Shown piece after piece: positions 26,406 through 36,308 of a stretch of 64,000 nucleotides of DNA (the first letter of the stretch is position 1; each line of letters starts with the position of its first letter). The DNA lies in the NCBI RefSeq assembly GCF_002157625.1, contig NZ_BDMM01000008.1:1-64000 (forward strand). The letters are read 5' to 3'. A program made the position numbers and the translations under genes. Below the pieces are notes generated by a model that searched no databases, was not told the origin of the DNA, and saw only the letters and a list, made by a program, of their open reading frames with translations. The stretch is from Brevundimonas sp. SH203. GTDB lineage: Bacteria; Pseudomonadota; Alphaproteobacteria; Caulobacterales; Caulobacteraceae.

Positions 26406-27830
26406 TCAATAGCGATCCGGGCGCGGCCCATCCAGCACATAGGGCACCACGCCGCGCTCGTTTTCCGGCACGTGCAGGGTGCGGTCGATGGGCGGGAAGG
26501 CCCTCTGAGTGCAGTCGGTGCGCTCGCAGATGCGGCAGCTGACGCCGATGCGCGCGGCGGGGCCGTTCAAGTCCAGACCCGCCGCATAGACCAGCGACGC
26601 GGCGTGTTCGACCTCGCACCCCAGCGACAGGGCGTAGCGGCGGTCGCCCGCCAGATAGGAGCCGCTGGGCTTGGACACCGAACGGGCGATGGAGATGTAG
26701 CGCGATCCATCGGGCATTTCCGCCAGCTGAACGCCGATCCGGTCGGGCGCGGCGAAGGCCTCATGCACGTTCCACAACGGGCAGGCGCCGCCGAAGCGGG
26801 CGAACTGGAACCGGGTAGCGCTGTGTCGTTTGGTTATGTTCCCGGCCATGTCGACGCGGGCGAAATAGAAGGGCACACCGCGCCAGCCGGGCTTCTGCAG
26901 GGTCGAAAGACGGTGGCAGACCTGTTCGAAACTGACCTGGAACCGGGTGCGCAGCCGGTCGATGTCGTGCTTCTCCCCCCGCGCCGCCTCCAGGAAGGCG
27001 CGATAGGGCAGAAGCAGCGCGCCGGCCGCATAGTTGGCCAGGCCGACGCGGGCCACGGCGCGCGCGGCGTCGGTGCGGAAGGCGGCCTGATCCAGTTCAG
27101 CCTCGATCTGATCGCGGAAGGACAGCAGGGCCAACTGGTGCGCCAGTTGGAACGAGCGGCTGGCCCCCGGCTGCCAGGCGTCCAGCGTCAGGACGCGGCT
27201 GGTCGGATCGTAACGGCGCAGGGCCTCCTGTCCGGCCACATAGACGACCCGCACCCCATGCGCCTCGGCCAGCGCCGTCTCCAGCGCCCGTTCGATCTGG
27301 ACCTCCTTCGGCAGGGCGCCGGCCAGGGCCTCGGCCGCAGTATCGAGGGCGTCGATGTAGTTGTCGCGATAGTGGAAGAAGTCGCGCACCTCTTCATAGG
27401 GCAGCAGGGCGACGCTGGCGCCGTGTTCGTCCCGGCCCAGGGTGTCGTCCAGCGCCTTCACCCGCTCGTCCAGACGGCGGAAGGTCTGGTGCAGGGCCAG
27501 GAACTGGCGGGCCAGGCGCGGGGTGTTGGCCACGGCCTGTTTCAGCTCGGCGGCGGTGGGCGGCTCGGCCTGCCCGGCGATGTCGGTGGTGGCCTCGCGC
27601 AGGTCGGCGATCAGGCGCGCGTCGCCCTCCAGATCGAAAAGGCTGGCGTCCACATGGAAGGCGCGCGTCAGGGCGATCAGAACCCGCGCGGTCGCCGGGC
27701 GCTGGTTGGTTTCGATCTGCGACAGATAGGACGGCGACAGGCCCAGCCGCTCGGCGCAGGCCTCCAGCGTCCAGCCGCGCGCCTCGCGCAGCTTGCGCAG
27801 CTTGGCCCCAAGGAAAAGCTTCTCAGCCAT
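26406..27830 (-). CDS. pccR: ScfR-family regulator of propionyl-CoA genes (PccR-like)
   Basis: A 474-aa regulator with an XRE helix-turn-helix at about residues 8-60 ([14 protein letters not shown] recognition region), an IrrE/ImmA-like central part around AYQLALL-type [10 protein letters not shown], and the C-terminal cysteine-containing ScfR domain ([18 protein letters not shown]). ScfR proteins sense short-chain acyl-CoA status; PccR of Rhodobacter sphaeroides activates pcc genes. Divergence from pccB across an intergenic region full of TTTGCAAA sites supports the same role. The ATG at 27830 is chosen; a TTG two codons upstream is also possible but falls inside an operator half-site. I reject an antitoxin/phage reading because of length, C-terminal domain and context. 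Confidence 0.9.
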   Translation of the reverse strand: MAEKLFLGAKLRKLREARGWTLEACAERLGLSPSYLSQIETNQRPATARVLIALTRAFHVDASLFDLEGDARLIADLREATTDIAGQAEPPTAAELKQAVANTPRLARQFLALHQTFRRLDERVKALDDTLGRDEHGASVALLPYEEVRDFFHYRDNYIDALDTAAEALAGALPKEVQIERALETALAEAHGVRVVYVAGQEALRRYDPTSRVLTLDAWQPGASRSFQLAHQLALLSFRDQIEAELDQAAFRTDAARAVARVGLANYAAGALLLPYRAFLEAARGEKHDIDRLRTRFQVSFEQVCHRLSTLQKPGWRGVPFYFARVDMAGNITKRHSATRFQFARFGGACPLWNVHEAFAAPDRIGVQLAEMPDGSRYISIARSVSKPSGSYLAGDRRYALSLGCEVEHAASLVYAAGLDLNGPAARIGVSCRICERTDCTQRAFPPIDRTLHVPENERGVVPYVLDGPRPDRY

Positions 27831-27916
27831 TCGCAACTTTGCAAATCATCTCGTCATCCTTTGCAACCCCGCGCAGCTCCACACTTTTTGCAAAGTTGCG
27901 TTTGCCTATTTGCGAT
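27830..27916. promoter_or_regulatory. TTTGCAAA operator array, pccR-pccB
   Basis: TTTGCAAA at 27838 and 27887, TTTGCAAC at 27860, TTTGCGAT at 27909, plus TTCGCAAC at 27830 and TTTGC at 27901. The four main sites form two pairs, each with a 22-bp period. The first (AACTTTGCAAA) matches the motif I recall for RamB/PccR of the ScfR family. The array fills the region between the divergent starts. Confidence 0.8.
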
Positions 27917-27958
27917 GAAGGCGCCACGCCTTGCTCGAACGAGAGGCGAAGATCCACC

Positions 27959-29494
27959 ATGAGCCAAGCCATCCTTGAAGAATTGGAGCGCCGTCGCGCC
28001 GCCGCGAAACAGGGCGGCGGGGAAAAGCGTATCGCCGCCCAGCACGCCAAGGGCAAGCTGACCGCGCGCGAACGCATCGACGTGCTGCTGGACGAGGGCT
28101 CCTTCGAAGAGACCGACATGTTCGTGGAGCATCGCAGCCACGACTTCGGCATGCAGGACCAGCGCATCCCCGGCGACGGCGTGGTGACGGGGCGCGGGAC
28201 CATCGGCGGGCGGCTGGTCTATGTCTTCTCCAAGGACTTCACGGTGTTCGGCGGTTCTCTGTCGGGCGCCCATGCGGCCAAGATCGTTAAGCTGCAGAAG
28301 ATGGCCCTGACGACCGGCGCCCCGATCGTCGGCCTGTTCGACGCAGGCGGCGCGCGGATTCAGGAAGGGGTGGAAAGTCTAGCGGGTTACGCCGACATCT
28401 TCCTGCAGAATACCCTGGCCTCAGGCGTCATTCCCCAGATCAGCGTGATCATGGGACCGTGTGCGGGGGGCGACGTCTATTCGCCCGCCATCACCGACTT
28501 CATCTTCATGGTGAAGGACACCTCCTACATGTACGTGACCGGCCCCGACGTGGTGAAGACCGTCACCAACGAGGTGGTCAGCCACGAGGACCTGGGCGGC
28601 GCCCGCGTCCACGCCGGCAAGTCGGGCGTGGCGGACGGGGCGTTCGAGAACGATCTGGAAGCCCTGTCGGAGGTGCGCCGCCTGATCGGCTTCCTGCCGC
28701 TGTCAAACCGCGAAAAGCCGCCGGTGCGCGAATCCTATGACGAGCCGGATCGCGACGAGCCGTCGCTGGACACATTGATCCCGGCCAATCCGAACCAGCC
28801 CTATGACATGAAGGAACTGATCCTGAAGACGGTCGACGAGGCCGATTTCTTCGAGATCGGCGCCGACTTCGCCAAAAACATCATCACCGGCTTCGGCCGG
28901 CTGGACGGCCAGACGGTCGGGATCGTCGCCAACCAGCCCCAGGTGCTGGCGGGCGTGCTGGACATCGACAGTTCAAGGAAGGCCGCGCGTTTCGTGCGCT
29001 TCTGCGACGCCTTCGACATTCCGCTGGTGACGCTGGTGGACGTGCCGGGCTTCATGCCGGGGACCAAGCAGGAATACGGCGCCCTGATCAAACACGGGGC
29101 CAAGCTGCTGTTCGCCTATGCTGAGGCGACGGTGCCGAAACTGACCCTGATCACGCGCAAGGCCTATGGCGGCGCCTATGACGTGATGAGCTCCAAACAC
29201 CTGCGCGGCGACGTCAACTACGCCTGGCCCACCGCCGAGATCGCGGTCATGGGCGCCAAGGGCGCGGTCGAGATCATCTTCCGCAAGGAGGCCGGCGATC
29301 CCGAGGCGCTGGCCGCGCGCGAGGCCGAATACAAGGACCGTTTCGCCAATCCGTTCGTGGCGGCGGGCCTGGGCTACATCGACGACGTCATCATGCCGCA
29401 CGGGACCAGGCGGCGGCTGGTGAAGGCGCTGCGGACGCTGAAAAACAAGGCCCAGGAGAACCCCTGGAAGAAGCACGACAACATTCCGCTGTGA
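27959..29494 (+). CDS. pccB: propionyl-CoA carboxylase beta subunit
   Basis: A 511-aa carboxyltransferase subunit that moves the carboxyl group from biotin to propionyl-CoA, giving methylmalonyl-CoA. It has two crotonase-like halves: [20 protein letters not shown] and [22 protein letters not shown], then [28 protein letters not shown] and [23 protein letters not shown]. Length and motifs are those of PccB. The ATG at 27959 follows GAGAGGCG at a usable distance; the frame is open 120 bp further up through the operator array, which is not coding. The alpha subunit gene is 649 bp downstream, separated by repeats and a nuclease gene. Confidence 0.95.
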   Translation: MSQAILEELERRRAAAKQGGGEKRIAAQHAKGKLTARERIDVLLDEGSFEETDMFVEHRSHDFGMQDQRIPGDGVVTGRGTIGGRLVYVFSKDFTVFGGSLSGAHAAKIVKLQKMALTTGAPIVGLFDAGGARIQEGVESLAGYADIFLQNTLASGVIPQISVIMGPCAGGDVYSPAITDFIFMVKDTSYMYVTGPDVVKTVTNEVVSHEDLGGARVHAGKSGVADGAFENDLEALSEVRRLIGFLPLSNREKPPVRESYDEPDRDEPSLDTLIPANPNQPYDMKELILKTVDEADFFEIGADFAKNIITGFGRLDGQTVGIVANQPQVLAGVLDIDSSRKAARFVRFCDAFDIPLVTLVDVPGFMPGTKQEYGALIKHGAKLLFAYAEATVPKLTLITRKAYGGAYDVMSSKHLRGDVNYAWPTAEIAVMGAKGAVEIIFRKEAGDPEALAAREAEYKDRFANPFVAAGLGYIDDVIMPHGTRRRLVKALRTLKNKAQENPWKKHDNIPL

Positions 29495-29522
29495 GGATGG
29501 CTTCCTTGGCTTCACTTCTTTC

Positions 29523-29624
29523 GTCATCCTCGCCCTTGTGGCGAGGATCCATACGCTCGGTATGGGCCGGTGCGCGCCGACCCCGAATGAGTCTATGGAT
29601 TCTAGGCACAAGGCCTAGGATGAC
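29523..29624. repeat. paired palindromic intergenic repeat, copy 1
   Basis: Two inverted units, 29523-29552 and 29595-29624. Each unit runs GTCATCCT, a hairpin with a CTTGT-like loop, then a mirror arm ending ATCCAT. Unit 2 read in reverse matches unit 1 at most positions. It lies between pccB and the GIY-YIG gene. Confidence 0.85.
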
Positions 29625-29643
29625 GGGCTTTGAGAGGGGAGAT

Positions 29644-30027
29644 TTACGCCTCCGGCGGCGTCCAGTCGCGGTAAGCTTGGGGATCGGGCGCAACCTCAAT
29701 GTCGTTGCAGGTCAACCCATCGAACAGATCGTCCCAGTCCGGGTTCGTTCGTTCGATCAGGTTGGCCTTCCAATCGCGCGGCCAGCGTTTCAGCGACTTC
29801 TCGCGTTGGATCGCGCCGACGATAGTGTCGTGAAATTCGTACCAGACCAGCCGTTTCAGGCCGTACCGTTTGGTGAAGCCGTCGATGAGGCCTTCACGAT
29901 GCTGGACGACGCGGGCGACCAACTGAGCACTGACGCCAATGTAGAGCGTTCCATGCTTGCGGTTGCTCATCATGTAGCAGCCGATCTGGTTGTCGATACC
30001 GACCACTTCCAACCCCTCGACCTTCAT
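29644..30027 (-). CDS. small GIY-YIG nuclease-domain protein
   Basis: A 127-aa protein that is essentially one GIY-YIG domain (UvrC N-terminal/COG2827 type). Family residues are all present: Tyr18 in CYMMSN, Tyr29 in TLYIGVS, Arg39 and Arg44 in the following helix, Glu76 in IQREKSLKRW, and Asn89/Asn95 near the end. It should therefore be an active metal-dependent nuclease. It is on the minus strand between plus-strand pccB and pccA, flanked on both sides by inverted palindromic repeats. Its ATG at 30027 lies within the arm of repeat copy 2 and there is no normal ribosome site. Upstream in-frame codons read through the repeat and are not used. It is probably an insertion into the pcc operon and not part of the pathway. 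Confidence 0.85.
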   Translation of the reverse strand: MKVEGLEVVGIDNQIGCYMMSNRKHGTLYIGVSAQLVARVVQHREGLIDGFTKRYGLKRLVWYEFHDTIVGAIQREKSLKRWPRDWKANLIERTNPDWDDLFDGLTCNDIEVAPDPQAYRDWTPPEA

Positions 30028-30125
30028 CCTCGGGCCTGTCCCGAGAATCCATACTCTCCGCCGCCCGCTAGTGCGCACCGGCCTCGCTCGTGCGCATGGA
30101 TCCTAGGCACAAGGCCTAGGATGAC
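30023..30125. repeat. paired palindromic intergenic repeat, copy 2
   Basis: Units 30023-30052 and 30096-30125 in inverted orientation. The second unit shares the CCTAGG..CAAGG..CCTAGG core with unit 2 of copy 1. The minus-strand ATG of the GIY-YIG gene is inside the first arm (30025-30027). Confidence 0.85.
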
Positions 30126-30143
30126 GACAGTGAAGGACTGACC

Positions 30144-32135
30144 ATGTTCTCCAAAATCCTCATCGCCAACCGGGGCGAGATCGCGGTTCGGATCATCAAG
30201 ACCTGCCGCAAGATGGGCATCCAGACGGTGCAGGTCTATTCGGAGGCCGACGCCGGGTCGTTGGCGGTCGAGATGGCCGACGAGGCGGTGCTGATCGGGC
30301 CCGCGCCGGCGGCGCAGTCCTATCTGCTGGCGGACAAGATCGTCGAGGCGGTGCGCCAGACGGGGGCGCAGGCCGTGCATCCGGGCTTCGGCTTCCTGTC
30401 CGAGAACGCCGGGTTCGCGCGGCGGCTGAGGGACGAGGGGATCGCCTTCATCGGCCCGAACCCCGAGGCCATCGAGGCCATGGGCGACAAGATCAGCTCC
30501 AAGAAGCTGGCGGCCGAGGCGGGGGTCTCGACCGTGCCGGGCCATATGGGCCTGATCGAGACGCCGGACGAGGCGGTCAGGATCGCTCGCGAAATCGGCT
30601 ATCCGGTCATGATCAAGGCCTCGGCGGGCGGCGGCGGCAAGGGCATCCGCGTCGCCCATTCGGACGCCGACATGGCCGAAGGTTTTGCGGCGGTGAAGGC
30701 CGAGGCGCTGAACGCCTTCGGCGACGACCGGGTCTTCCTTGAGAAGTTCATCGTCGATCCGCGCCACATTGAGATTCAGGTGCTGGGCGACAAGCACGGC
30801 CACGTCGTCCATCTGTTCGAACGCGAATGTTCGATCCAGCGTCGCAACCAGAAGGTCATCGAAGAGGCGCCGTCGCCCCTGCTGGACGAAGCCACCCGCG
30901 CCGCCATGGGGGCGCAGGCCGTCGCCTTGGCCAAGGCGGTGAACTATGACAGCGCCGGGACGGTCGAGTTCGTCGCGGGGCAGGACAAGAGCTTCTACTT
31001 CCTGGAGATGAACACCCGACTGCAGGTCGAGCATCCGGTGACGGAACTGATCACCGGCGTCGATCTGGTCGAACAGATGATCCGTTCGGCCTGGGGCGAG
31101 AAACTGGCCTTCGAACAGAAGGACCTGAAGATCGACGGCTGGGCCATCGAGAGCCGCATCTACGCCGAAGACCCCTATCGCGGCTTCCTGCCCTCGATCG
31201 GGCGGCTGGTCCGCTATGAGCAGCCGGAGGAGGGCGAGCATTTCGGCGCCGACGGCCCCTATGTGGTCCGAAACGATTCCGGCGTCCGCGAGGGCGATGA
31301 GATCAGCATGTTCTACGACCCCATGATCGCCAAACTGTGCGCCTGGGGCGAGACGCGGGCCGACGCGGTCGAGGGCATGGCCCGCGCGCTGGAGGACACC
31401 CATCTGGCGGGGCTGGGCCACAATGTGCCCTTCCTGGCGGCGGTGATGGATCAGGACCGCTTCAAGTCGGGCGAACTGTCGACCAGCTATATCAAGGACG
31501 AGTTCCCGGACGGCTTCCACGGCCTGCGCCCGACCCAGGCGCAGGAGCGCATCCTGATCGCCTCGGCCCTGGCCATGCACGAGGTGATCGCCGAACAGGA
31601 CGGCGACCCGTCCGAGCGCACCGACTGGATCGTCATGATCGACAAGACGCCCCACGGCGTCAGCCTGTCCTATGACGAGGACGAAGAGATGATCCTGACC
31701 CTGACGGGCGGGGGCGACATCCGCCTGTCGGACATCGACTGGCGGCCGGGTCTGGCCCAGTTCAAGGCCGATCTGGACGGCGAGGCGTTCACCGCCGAGG
31801 TCAAGCGCGTCGCCGACGGCTTCGACATCCGTCACCGTGCGGCCCGGGCGCGGGTGCGGGTGCTGCGTCCCCATGTCGCCGAACTGTACGCCCGCCTGCC
31901 GGAAAAGGCCGTGGCGGACACCTCCAAACTGGTGCTGTCGCCGATGCCGGGTCTGGTGGTGTCGATCCCGGTGACGGTCGGTCAGGAGGTCAAGACCGGC
32001 GAGACCGTGGCCATCATCGAGGCCATGAAGATGCAGAACATCCTGAAGGCCGAACGCGACGGCGTGGTGAAGGCCGTCGGCGCCAAGGACGGCGACCCCG
32101 TGGCGGCGGACGACGTGCTGGTGGAGTTCGGGTGA
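30144..32135 (+). CDS. pccA: propionyl-CoA carboxylase alpha subunit (biotin-carrying)
   Basis: A 663-aa biotin carboxylase/biotin carrier fusion. The biotin carboxylase part (about 1-450) starts FSKILIANRGEIAVRIIKTC and has the ATP-grasp loop KASAGGGGKGIRV and FLEMNTRLQVEHPVTE. A middle BT domain follows. The C-terminal biotinyl domain has the attachment lysine in IEAMKMQNILKAE. It carboxylates its own biotin for PccB. AAGGA precedes the ATG. By itself it could serve acetyl- or propionyl-CoA; neighbouring mutase and epimerase genes settle on propionyl-CoA. Confidence 0.95.
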   Translation: MFSKILIANRGEIAVRIIKTCRKMGIQTVQVYSEADAGSLAVEMADEAVLIGPAPAAQSYLLADKIVEAVRQTGAQAVHPGFGFLSENAGFARRLRDEGIAFIGPNPEAIEAMGDKISSKKLAAEAGVSTVPGHMGLIETPDEAVRIAREIGYPVMIKASAGGGGKGIRVAHSDADMAEGFAAVKAEALNAFGDDRVFLEKFIVDPRHIEIQVLGDKHGHVVHLFERECSIQRRNQKVIEEAPSPLLDEATRAAMGAQAVALAKAVNYDSAGTVEFVAGQDKSFYFLEMNTRLQVEHPVTELITGVDLVEQMIRSAWGEKLAFEQKDLKIDGWAIESRIYAEDPYRGFLPSIGRLVRYEQPEEGEHFGADGPYVVRNDSGVREGDEISMFYDPMIAKLCAWGETRADAVEGMARALEDTHLAGLGHNVPFLAAVMDQDRFKSGELSTSYIKDEFPDGFHGLRPTQAQERILIASALAMHEVIAEQDGDPSERTDWIVMIDKTPHGVSLSYDEDEEMILTLTGGGDIRLSDIDWRPGLAQFKADLDGEAFTAEVKRVADGFDIRHRAARARVRVLRPHVAELYARLPEKAVADTSKLVLSPMPGLVVSIPVTVGQEVKTGETVAIIEAMKMQNILKAERDGVVKAVGAKDGDPVAADDVLVEFG

Positions 32136-32155
32136 TGCGGGCGTTTTCCACTTCC

Positions 32156-32262
32156 GTCATCCTCGGGCTTGACCCGAGGATCGGATGGTCCGCCGCCTGT
32201 GCGGCGCCTTGGGACGCAGGGTCTGTCCGGCGCCCGGTCCTCGGGTCAAGCCCGAGGATGAC
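32156..32262. repeat. paired palindromic intergenic repeat, copy 3
   Basis: Inverted units 32156-32185 and about 32236-32262. Each has CCTCGGG and CCCGAGG arms around a CTTGA loop, ending in the GTCAT/ATGAC border. It lies between pccA and mutA. Confidence 0.85.
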
Positions 32263-32286
32263 GGTGTGTGCGGGGAAGAGGACGAT

Positions 32287-33666
32287 ATGACCTTTCCCAT
32301 CCCCACCCCGCTGGAATGGCGCGAATCCGCCCAGAAGGCGCTGAAGGACCGGCCGCTGGAATCGCTGCTGCATCTGGATGCGGACCAGTTGGTGACGCGG
32401 CCGCTGTATGCCGGGGCGACCGAGGTGCAGCCGATCAATGCGCCGCGCCCGTCGGACGCCGAGGGGCGGGCCTGGGACCTGCGCACCCTGATCGAGGGCG
32501 ACGACGCGGAGGCGGTGAACGCCGCCGTCCTGACCGACCTTCAGGAGGGGGCGGCCTCGGTGCTGCTCGGCGGAGGGGTGCTGGCGGACGCGGCGACGCT
32601 GGAGCGGGCGCTGGACGGCGTGGCGCTGGAGCTGGCGCCGGTGGCGCTGGACGCCGGGTTCGCGGGCGTCGAGGCGGCGGAGGCTCTGGCGGCCGTGGCC
32701 AAGGGTTCGCCGCGCGCCATGCTGCGGCTGCATATGGACCCCATCTCGGCCTTCGCCGAGGCGGGCGGATCGCCGCGTCCGGTCGAGGATCATCTGGCCG
32801 AGGCGGCGCAGGCGGCCGTGCGTCATGCGGGCGTCTATCCCGACGCCAGCCTGTTCCTGGCCAGCGGGCGCGCAGCGCATGAGGCGGGCGGATCGGCGGC
32901 GCAGGAACTGGCCTTCGCGGCGTCCAGCGCGGTCGCCTATGTGAAGGCGGCGGTCGAGGCGGGTCTGTCGGTTCAGGCGGCGCTGAAGGGCGTGGTGGTC
33001 GGCCTGTCGGTCGATCAGGAGTATTTCGACGCCCTGGCCAAGGTCCGGGCCATGCGTCTGATCTGGGCCAGTCTGTCGCGCGCGTTCGGCGCCGAGACGC
33101 CGGCGGTGATCGAGGCGCGGTCGTCGCGGCGGATGCTGTCGGCGCGCGATCCCTGGCCCAATCTGCTGCGTCTGACGGCGGCGGGGTTCGCGGGCGCGGT
33201 CGGCGGGGCGGACGTGGTGGTGCTGGACAGCTTCACCCGCGCCGCCGGTCGACCCGACGCCTTTGCGCGCCGGCAGGCCCGCAACACCCAGTTGGTTCTG
33301 ATGGAGGAAGCCAACCTGGGCCGGGTCGATGATCCGGCGGCGGGCAGCTGGTATCTGGACGCACGGACGCACGATCTGGCGCTGGCGGGCTGGACCGAGT
33401 TCCAGATCATAGAGGCCGAGGGCGGCGTCATCGCGGCCTTGCAGGGCGGGGTGATCCAGCCGCGTATCGCCCGTGCGCGCGCCGTGCGTGAAGCGGCGCT
33501 GAAGAACGGCGCGGCCCAGATCATCGGCGTGACCAAATATGTGGACGCCGACGTGCGTCCGGCGCCGGTCGTGGGAGCGGTTAAAGCGAGCCCCTCGGTG
33601 ACGCCGGTCTGCGAACCCCTGGCGCCCATCCGCTTCGCCGAAGCCTTCGAGGAGGCGGCCCAATGA
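32287..33666 (+). CDS. mutA: methylmalonyl-CoA mutase small subunit
   Basis: A 459-aa homologue of the mutase barrel domain without the C-terminal cobalamin-binding domain, as expected for the non-catalytic beta subunit. It starts [39 protein letters not shown] and [25 protein letters not shown] match mutase barrels. The long form in Propionibacterium is over 600 residues, so this is the shorter alphaproteobacterial type. The ATG at 32287 is right after repeat copy 3; the open frame extends into the repeat but no start there fits. It overlaps mutB by 4 bp. Confidence 0.88.
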   Translation: MTFPIPTPLEWRESAQKALKDRPLESLLHLDADQLVTRPLYAGATEVQPINAPRPSDAEGRAWDLRTLIEGDDAEAVNAAVLTDLQEGAASVLLGGGVLADAATLERALDGVALELAPVALDAGFAGVEAAEALAAVAKGSPRAMLRLHMDPISAFAEAGGSPRPVEDHLAEAAQAAVRHAGVYPDASLFLASGRAAHEAGGSAAQELAFAASSAVAYVKAAVEAGLSVQAALKGVVVGLSVDQEYFDALAKVRAMRLIWASLSRAFGAETPAVIEARSSRRMLSARDPWPNLLRLTAAGFAGAVGGADVVVLDSFTRAAGRPDAFARRQARNTQLVLMEEANLGRVDDPAAGSWYLDARTHDLALAGWTEFQIIEAEGGVIAALQGGVIQPRIARARAVREAALKNGAAQIIGVTKYVDADVRPAPVVGAVKASPSVTPVCEPLAPIRFAEAFEEAAQ

Positions 33667-35822
33667 GTTTCCCTGACTTCAGCAAGATTGGTCTGGATTT
33701 CGGCGCGACCGGGCGGGGGCCTGTGCGCGACCCGTGGAGGACGCCCGAGGGTCTGACGGTCGAGACCGCCTATGACCCGCAGGCGTTGGAGGGGCTGGAT
33801 CAGCTTCACGGCCTGCCGGGGTTCGCCCCCTTCGTGCGCGGGCCGTATCCGACCATGTATGCGGGCAATCCGTGGACGATCCGCCAGTATGCGGGCTTCT
33901 CGACCGCCGAGGAGTCCAACGCCTTCTATCGTCGTAACTTGGCGGCGGGGCAGAAGGGCCTGTCCATCGCCTTCGATCTGGCGACGCACCGGGGCTATGA
34001 CTCGGATCACCCGCGGGTGAAGGGCGACGTCGGCATGGCGGGCGTGGCCATCGACAGCATCTATGACATGCGCACCCTGTTCGACGGCATTCCACTGGAT
34101 CAGATGTCGGTGTCGATGACGATGAACGGGGCGGTGCTGCCGATCCTGGCCCTGTACGTCGTCGCGGCGGAAGAACAGGGCGTCCCGCACGCCAAGCTGA
34201 CCGGGACCATTCAGAACGACATTCTGAAGGAGTTCATGGTCAGGAACACCTATATCTATCCGCCCGAACCCTCGATGCGGATCATCGCCGACATCTTCGC
34301 CTGGACGGCGCAGGAGACGCCCAAGTTCAACAGCATCTCCATCTCCGGCTATCATATGCAGGAGGCGGGGGCGTCGGCGGACATCGAACTGGCCTACACC
34401 CTGTCGGACGGGATCGAATATCTGAGGGCTGGCACGGCGGCGGGCATGGCGATCGACCGTTTCGCGCCGCGCCTCAGCTTCTTCTGGGCCATCGGCATGA
34501 ACTATTTCATGGAGGTGGCCAAGATGCGGGCGGGCCGCCTGCTGTGGGCCGAGGCGGTGCGAAAGGAAGGCGGCGTCGATCCCAAGTCGTTGTCCCTGCG
34601 CGCGCACTGTCAGACCTCGGGCTGGAGCCTGGCCGCGCAGGATGTGTTCAACAACGTCAGCCGCACCATGGTCGAGGCCATGGCGGCGGCGGGCGGTCAG
34701 ACGCAGAGCCTGCACACCAATGCGCTGGACGAGGCGCTGGCCCTGCCGACCGACTTCTCGGCCCGGATCGCGCGCAACACCCAGATCCTGCTGCAGCAGG
34801 AGACGGGGCTGACCAAGGTCATCGACCCTTGGGGCGGCTCCTACTACGTCGAGCGTCTGACCCACGAACTGGCCGAACGGGCGCGCGCCCATATGGCCGA
34901 GGTCGAGGCCTTGGGCGGAATGGCCAAGGCCATCGAGGCGGGCATTCCCAAGCTGCGGATCGAGGAGTCGGCCGCCAAGACCCAGGCGCGGATCGACACC
35001 GGCCAGCAGACGGTGGTCGGGGTGAACAAATATCTGAACCCCGTCGCCGACGATATTCCCATGCTGAAGGTCGACAACGCCGCCGTTCTGGCTGCCCAGA
35101 TCGACAAGCTGAAGCGGCTCCGGGCCGAACGGGACCAGACGGCGACGGACGCGGCGCTGGAGGCCCTGACCAACGGCGCGCGGGGCAAGGCGAACCTGCT
35201 GGAACTGGCGGTGCAGGCCGCGCGGGCCAAGGCGACGGTGGGCGAGATTTCGGACGCGCTGGAGGCCGCCTTCGGGCGTCATGTGGCGACGGTCCAGACG
35301 GTCTCGGGGGTTTACGCCAAGGAGGCGGGACGCGATCCGCGCTTCGCCCGCGCTCGCGACATGGTGGCGACCTTTGTGGAGAACGACGGCGGCCCGCCGC
35401 GCATCCTGATCGCCAAACTGGGTCAGGACGGGCACGATCGGGGCCAGAAGGTCGTGGCGACAGGCTATGGCGATCTGGGCTTCGATGTGACGGCGGGCAG
35501 CCTGTTCCAGACCCCGTCCGAGGCCGCGCGCGAGGCGGTGGACAAGGGCGTCCATGCGGTCGGCGCCTCGTCGCTGGCGGCCGGGCATTTGACGCTGGTG
35601 CCGGAACTGAAGGCCGAGCTTGAGAAGCTGGGTCGGCCGGACATCATGATCGTGGTCGGCGGCGTCATTCCGCCGTCCGACGTGCAGCCCCTGCTGGATA
35701 TGGGCGCGGCCGCCGTCTATCAGCCCGGCTCGGCCATCGCGGACACGGCCGTCGACCTGATCGAAAAGCTGAACCAGCGCCTGGGCTACGCCCAGCCCGC
35801 GCCCAACAAGGACAGACCATGA
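33663..35822 (+). CDS. mutB: methylmalonyl-CoA mutase large (catalytic) subunit
   Basis: A 719-aa adenosylcobalamin enzyme converting methylmalonyl-CoA to succinyl-CoA. The TIM-barrel part has [43 protein letters not shown] as a block, [28 protein letters not shown] and [13 protein letters not shown]. The C-terminal cobalamin domain has the base-off signature [11 protein letters not shown] (the cobalt-ligand His) and [14 protein letters not shown] overlap with mutA and again with mce gives a coupled trio. The chaperone gene meaB is not in this window. Confidence 0.96.
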   Translation: MSFPDFSKIGLDFGATGRGPVRDPWRTPEGLTVETAYDPQALEGLDQLHGLPGFAPFVRGPYPTMYAGNPWTIRQYAGFSTAEESNAFYRRNLAAGQKGLSIAFDLATHRGYDSDHPRVKGDVGMAGVAIDSIYDMRTLFDGIPLDQMSVSMTMNGAVLPILALYVVAAEEQGVPHAKLTGTIQNDILKEFMVRNTYIYPPEPSMRIIADIFAWTAQETPKFNSISISGYHMQEAGASADIELAYTLSDGIEYLRAGTAAGMAIDRFAPRLSFFWAIGMNYFMEVAKMRAGRLLWAEAVRKEGGVDPKSLSLRAHCQTSGWSLAAQDVFNNVSRTMVEAMAAAGGQTQSLHTNALDEALALPTDFSARIARNTQILLQQETGLTKVIDPWGGSYYVERLTHELAERARAHMAEVEALGGMAKAIEAGIPKLRIEESAAKTQARIDTGQQTVVGVNKYLNPVADDIPMLKVDNAAVLAAQIDKLKRLRAERDQTATDAALEALTNGARGKANLLELAVQAARAKATVGEISDALEAAFGRHVATVQTVSGVYAKEAGRDPRFARARDMVATFVENDGGPPRILIAKLGQDGHDRGQKVVATGYGDLGFDVTAGSLFQTPSEAAREAVDKGVHAVGASSLAAGHLTLVPELKAELEKLGRPDIMIVVGGVIPPSDVQPLLDMGAAAVYQPGSAIADTAVDLIEKLNQRLGYAQPAPNKDRP

Positions 35823-36241
35823 TCGGCGCCCTGAACCATGTCGGCGTGGCGACGCCGTCCATCGCGGACTCGATCCGGCTGTATCGCGACGTGCTGGGCG
35901 CGACCAAGATCGGCGAGCCGTTCGATCTGCCCGCGCAAGGGGTGAAGGTCTGTTTCGTCGATACGCCGACGGCCCAGATCGAACTGATCGAACCCTATGA
36001 CGAAAGCAGCCCGATCACCGGATTCCTGGCCAAGAACCCCAAGGGCGGGCAGCACCACGTCTGTTTCGAGGTCGCCGACATCCATGCCGCCATCGCCGAG
36101 ATGCGGGCCAAGGGGGTGACGATCCTGGGCACGGGCGAGCCACGCATCGGGGCGCACGGGACGCCGGTGGTCTTCCTGCATCCGCGTGACATGGGCGGTG
36201 TTCTGATCGAGTTGATGGAGACGCCCAAAGAAACGCATTGA
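35819..36241 (+). CDS. mce: methylmalonyl-CoA epimerase
   Basis: A 140-aa vicinal oxygen chelate-fold enzyme interconverting the S and R forms of methylmalonyl-CoA. It starts [27 protein letters not shown] with the first metal His; [14 protein letters not shown] and the [24 protein letters not shown] ending carry the others. The length is typical. The start overlaps the mutB stop by 4 bp. It completes the carboxylase-epimerase-mutase route in one locus. Confidence 0.95.
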   Translation: MIGALNHVGVATPSIADSIRLYRDVLGATKIGEPFDLPAQGVKVCFVDTPTAQIELIEPYDESSPITGFLAKNPKGGQHHVCFEVADIHAAIAEMRAKGVTILGTGEPRIGAHGTPVVFLHPRDMGGVLIELMETPKETH

Positions 36242-36308
36242 GCCGCGATGATCGAAGCGGAGCCTTTCGGCGGCGACGCCGTTTAGGGCCAAAGGGGAGA
36301 GCCTGATC

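Noticed and set aside
26406-27830. Reading the XRE-HTH plus IrrE-like protein as a toxin-antitoxin or phage regulator
   Set aside because: Its length, C-terminal ScfR cysteine domain and position beside pccB fit a metabolic regulator; no partner toxin or phage gene is nearby.
29495-30143. Insertion sequence between pccB and pccA
   Set aside because: No transposase and no target-site duplication seen; the only gene is a GIY-YIG nuclease, so it is treated as a repeat-associated insertion.
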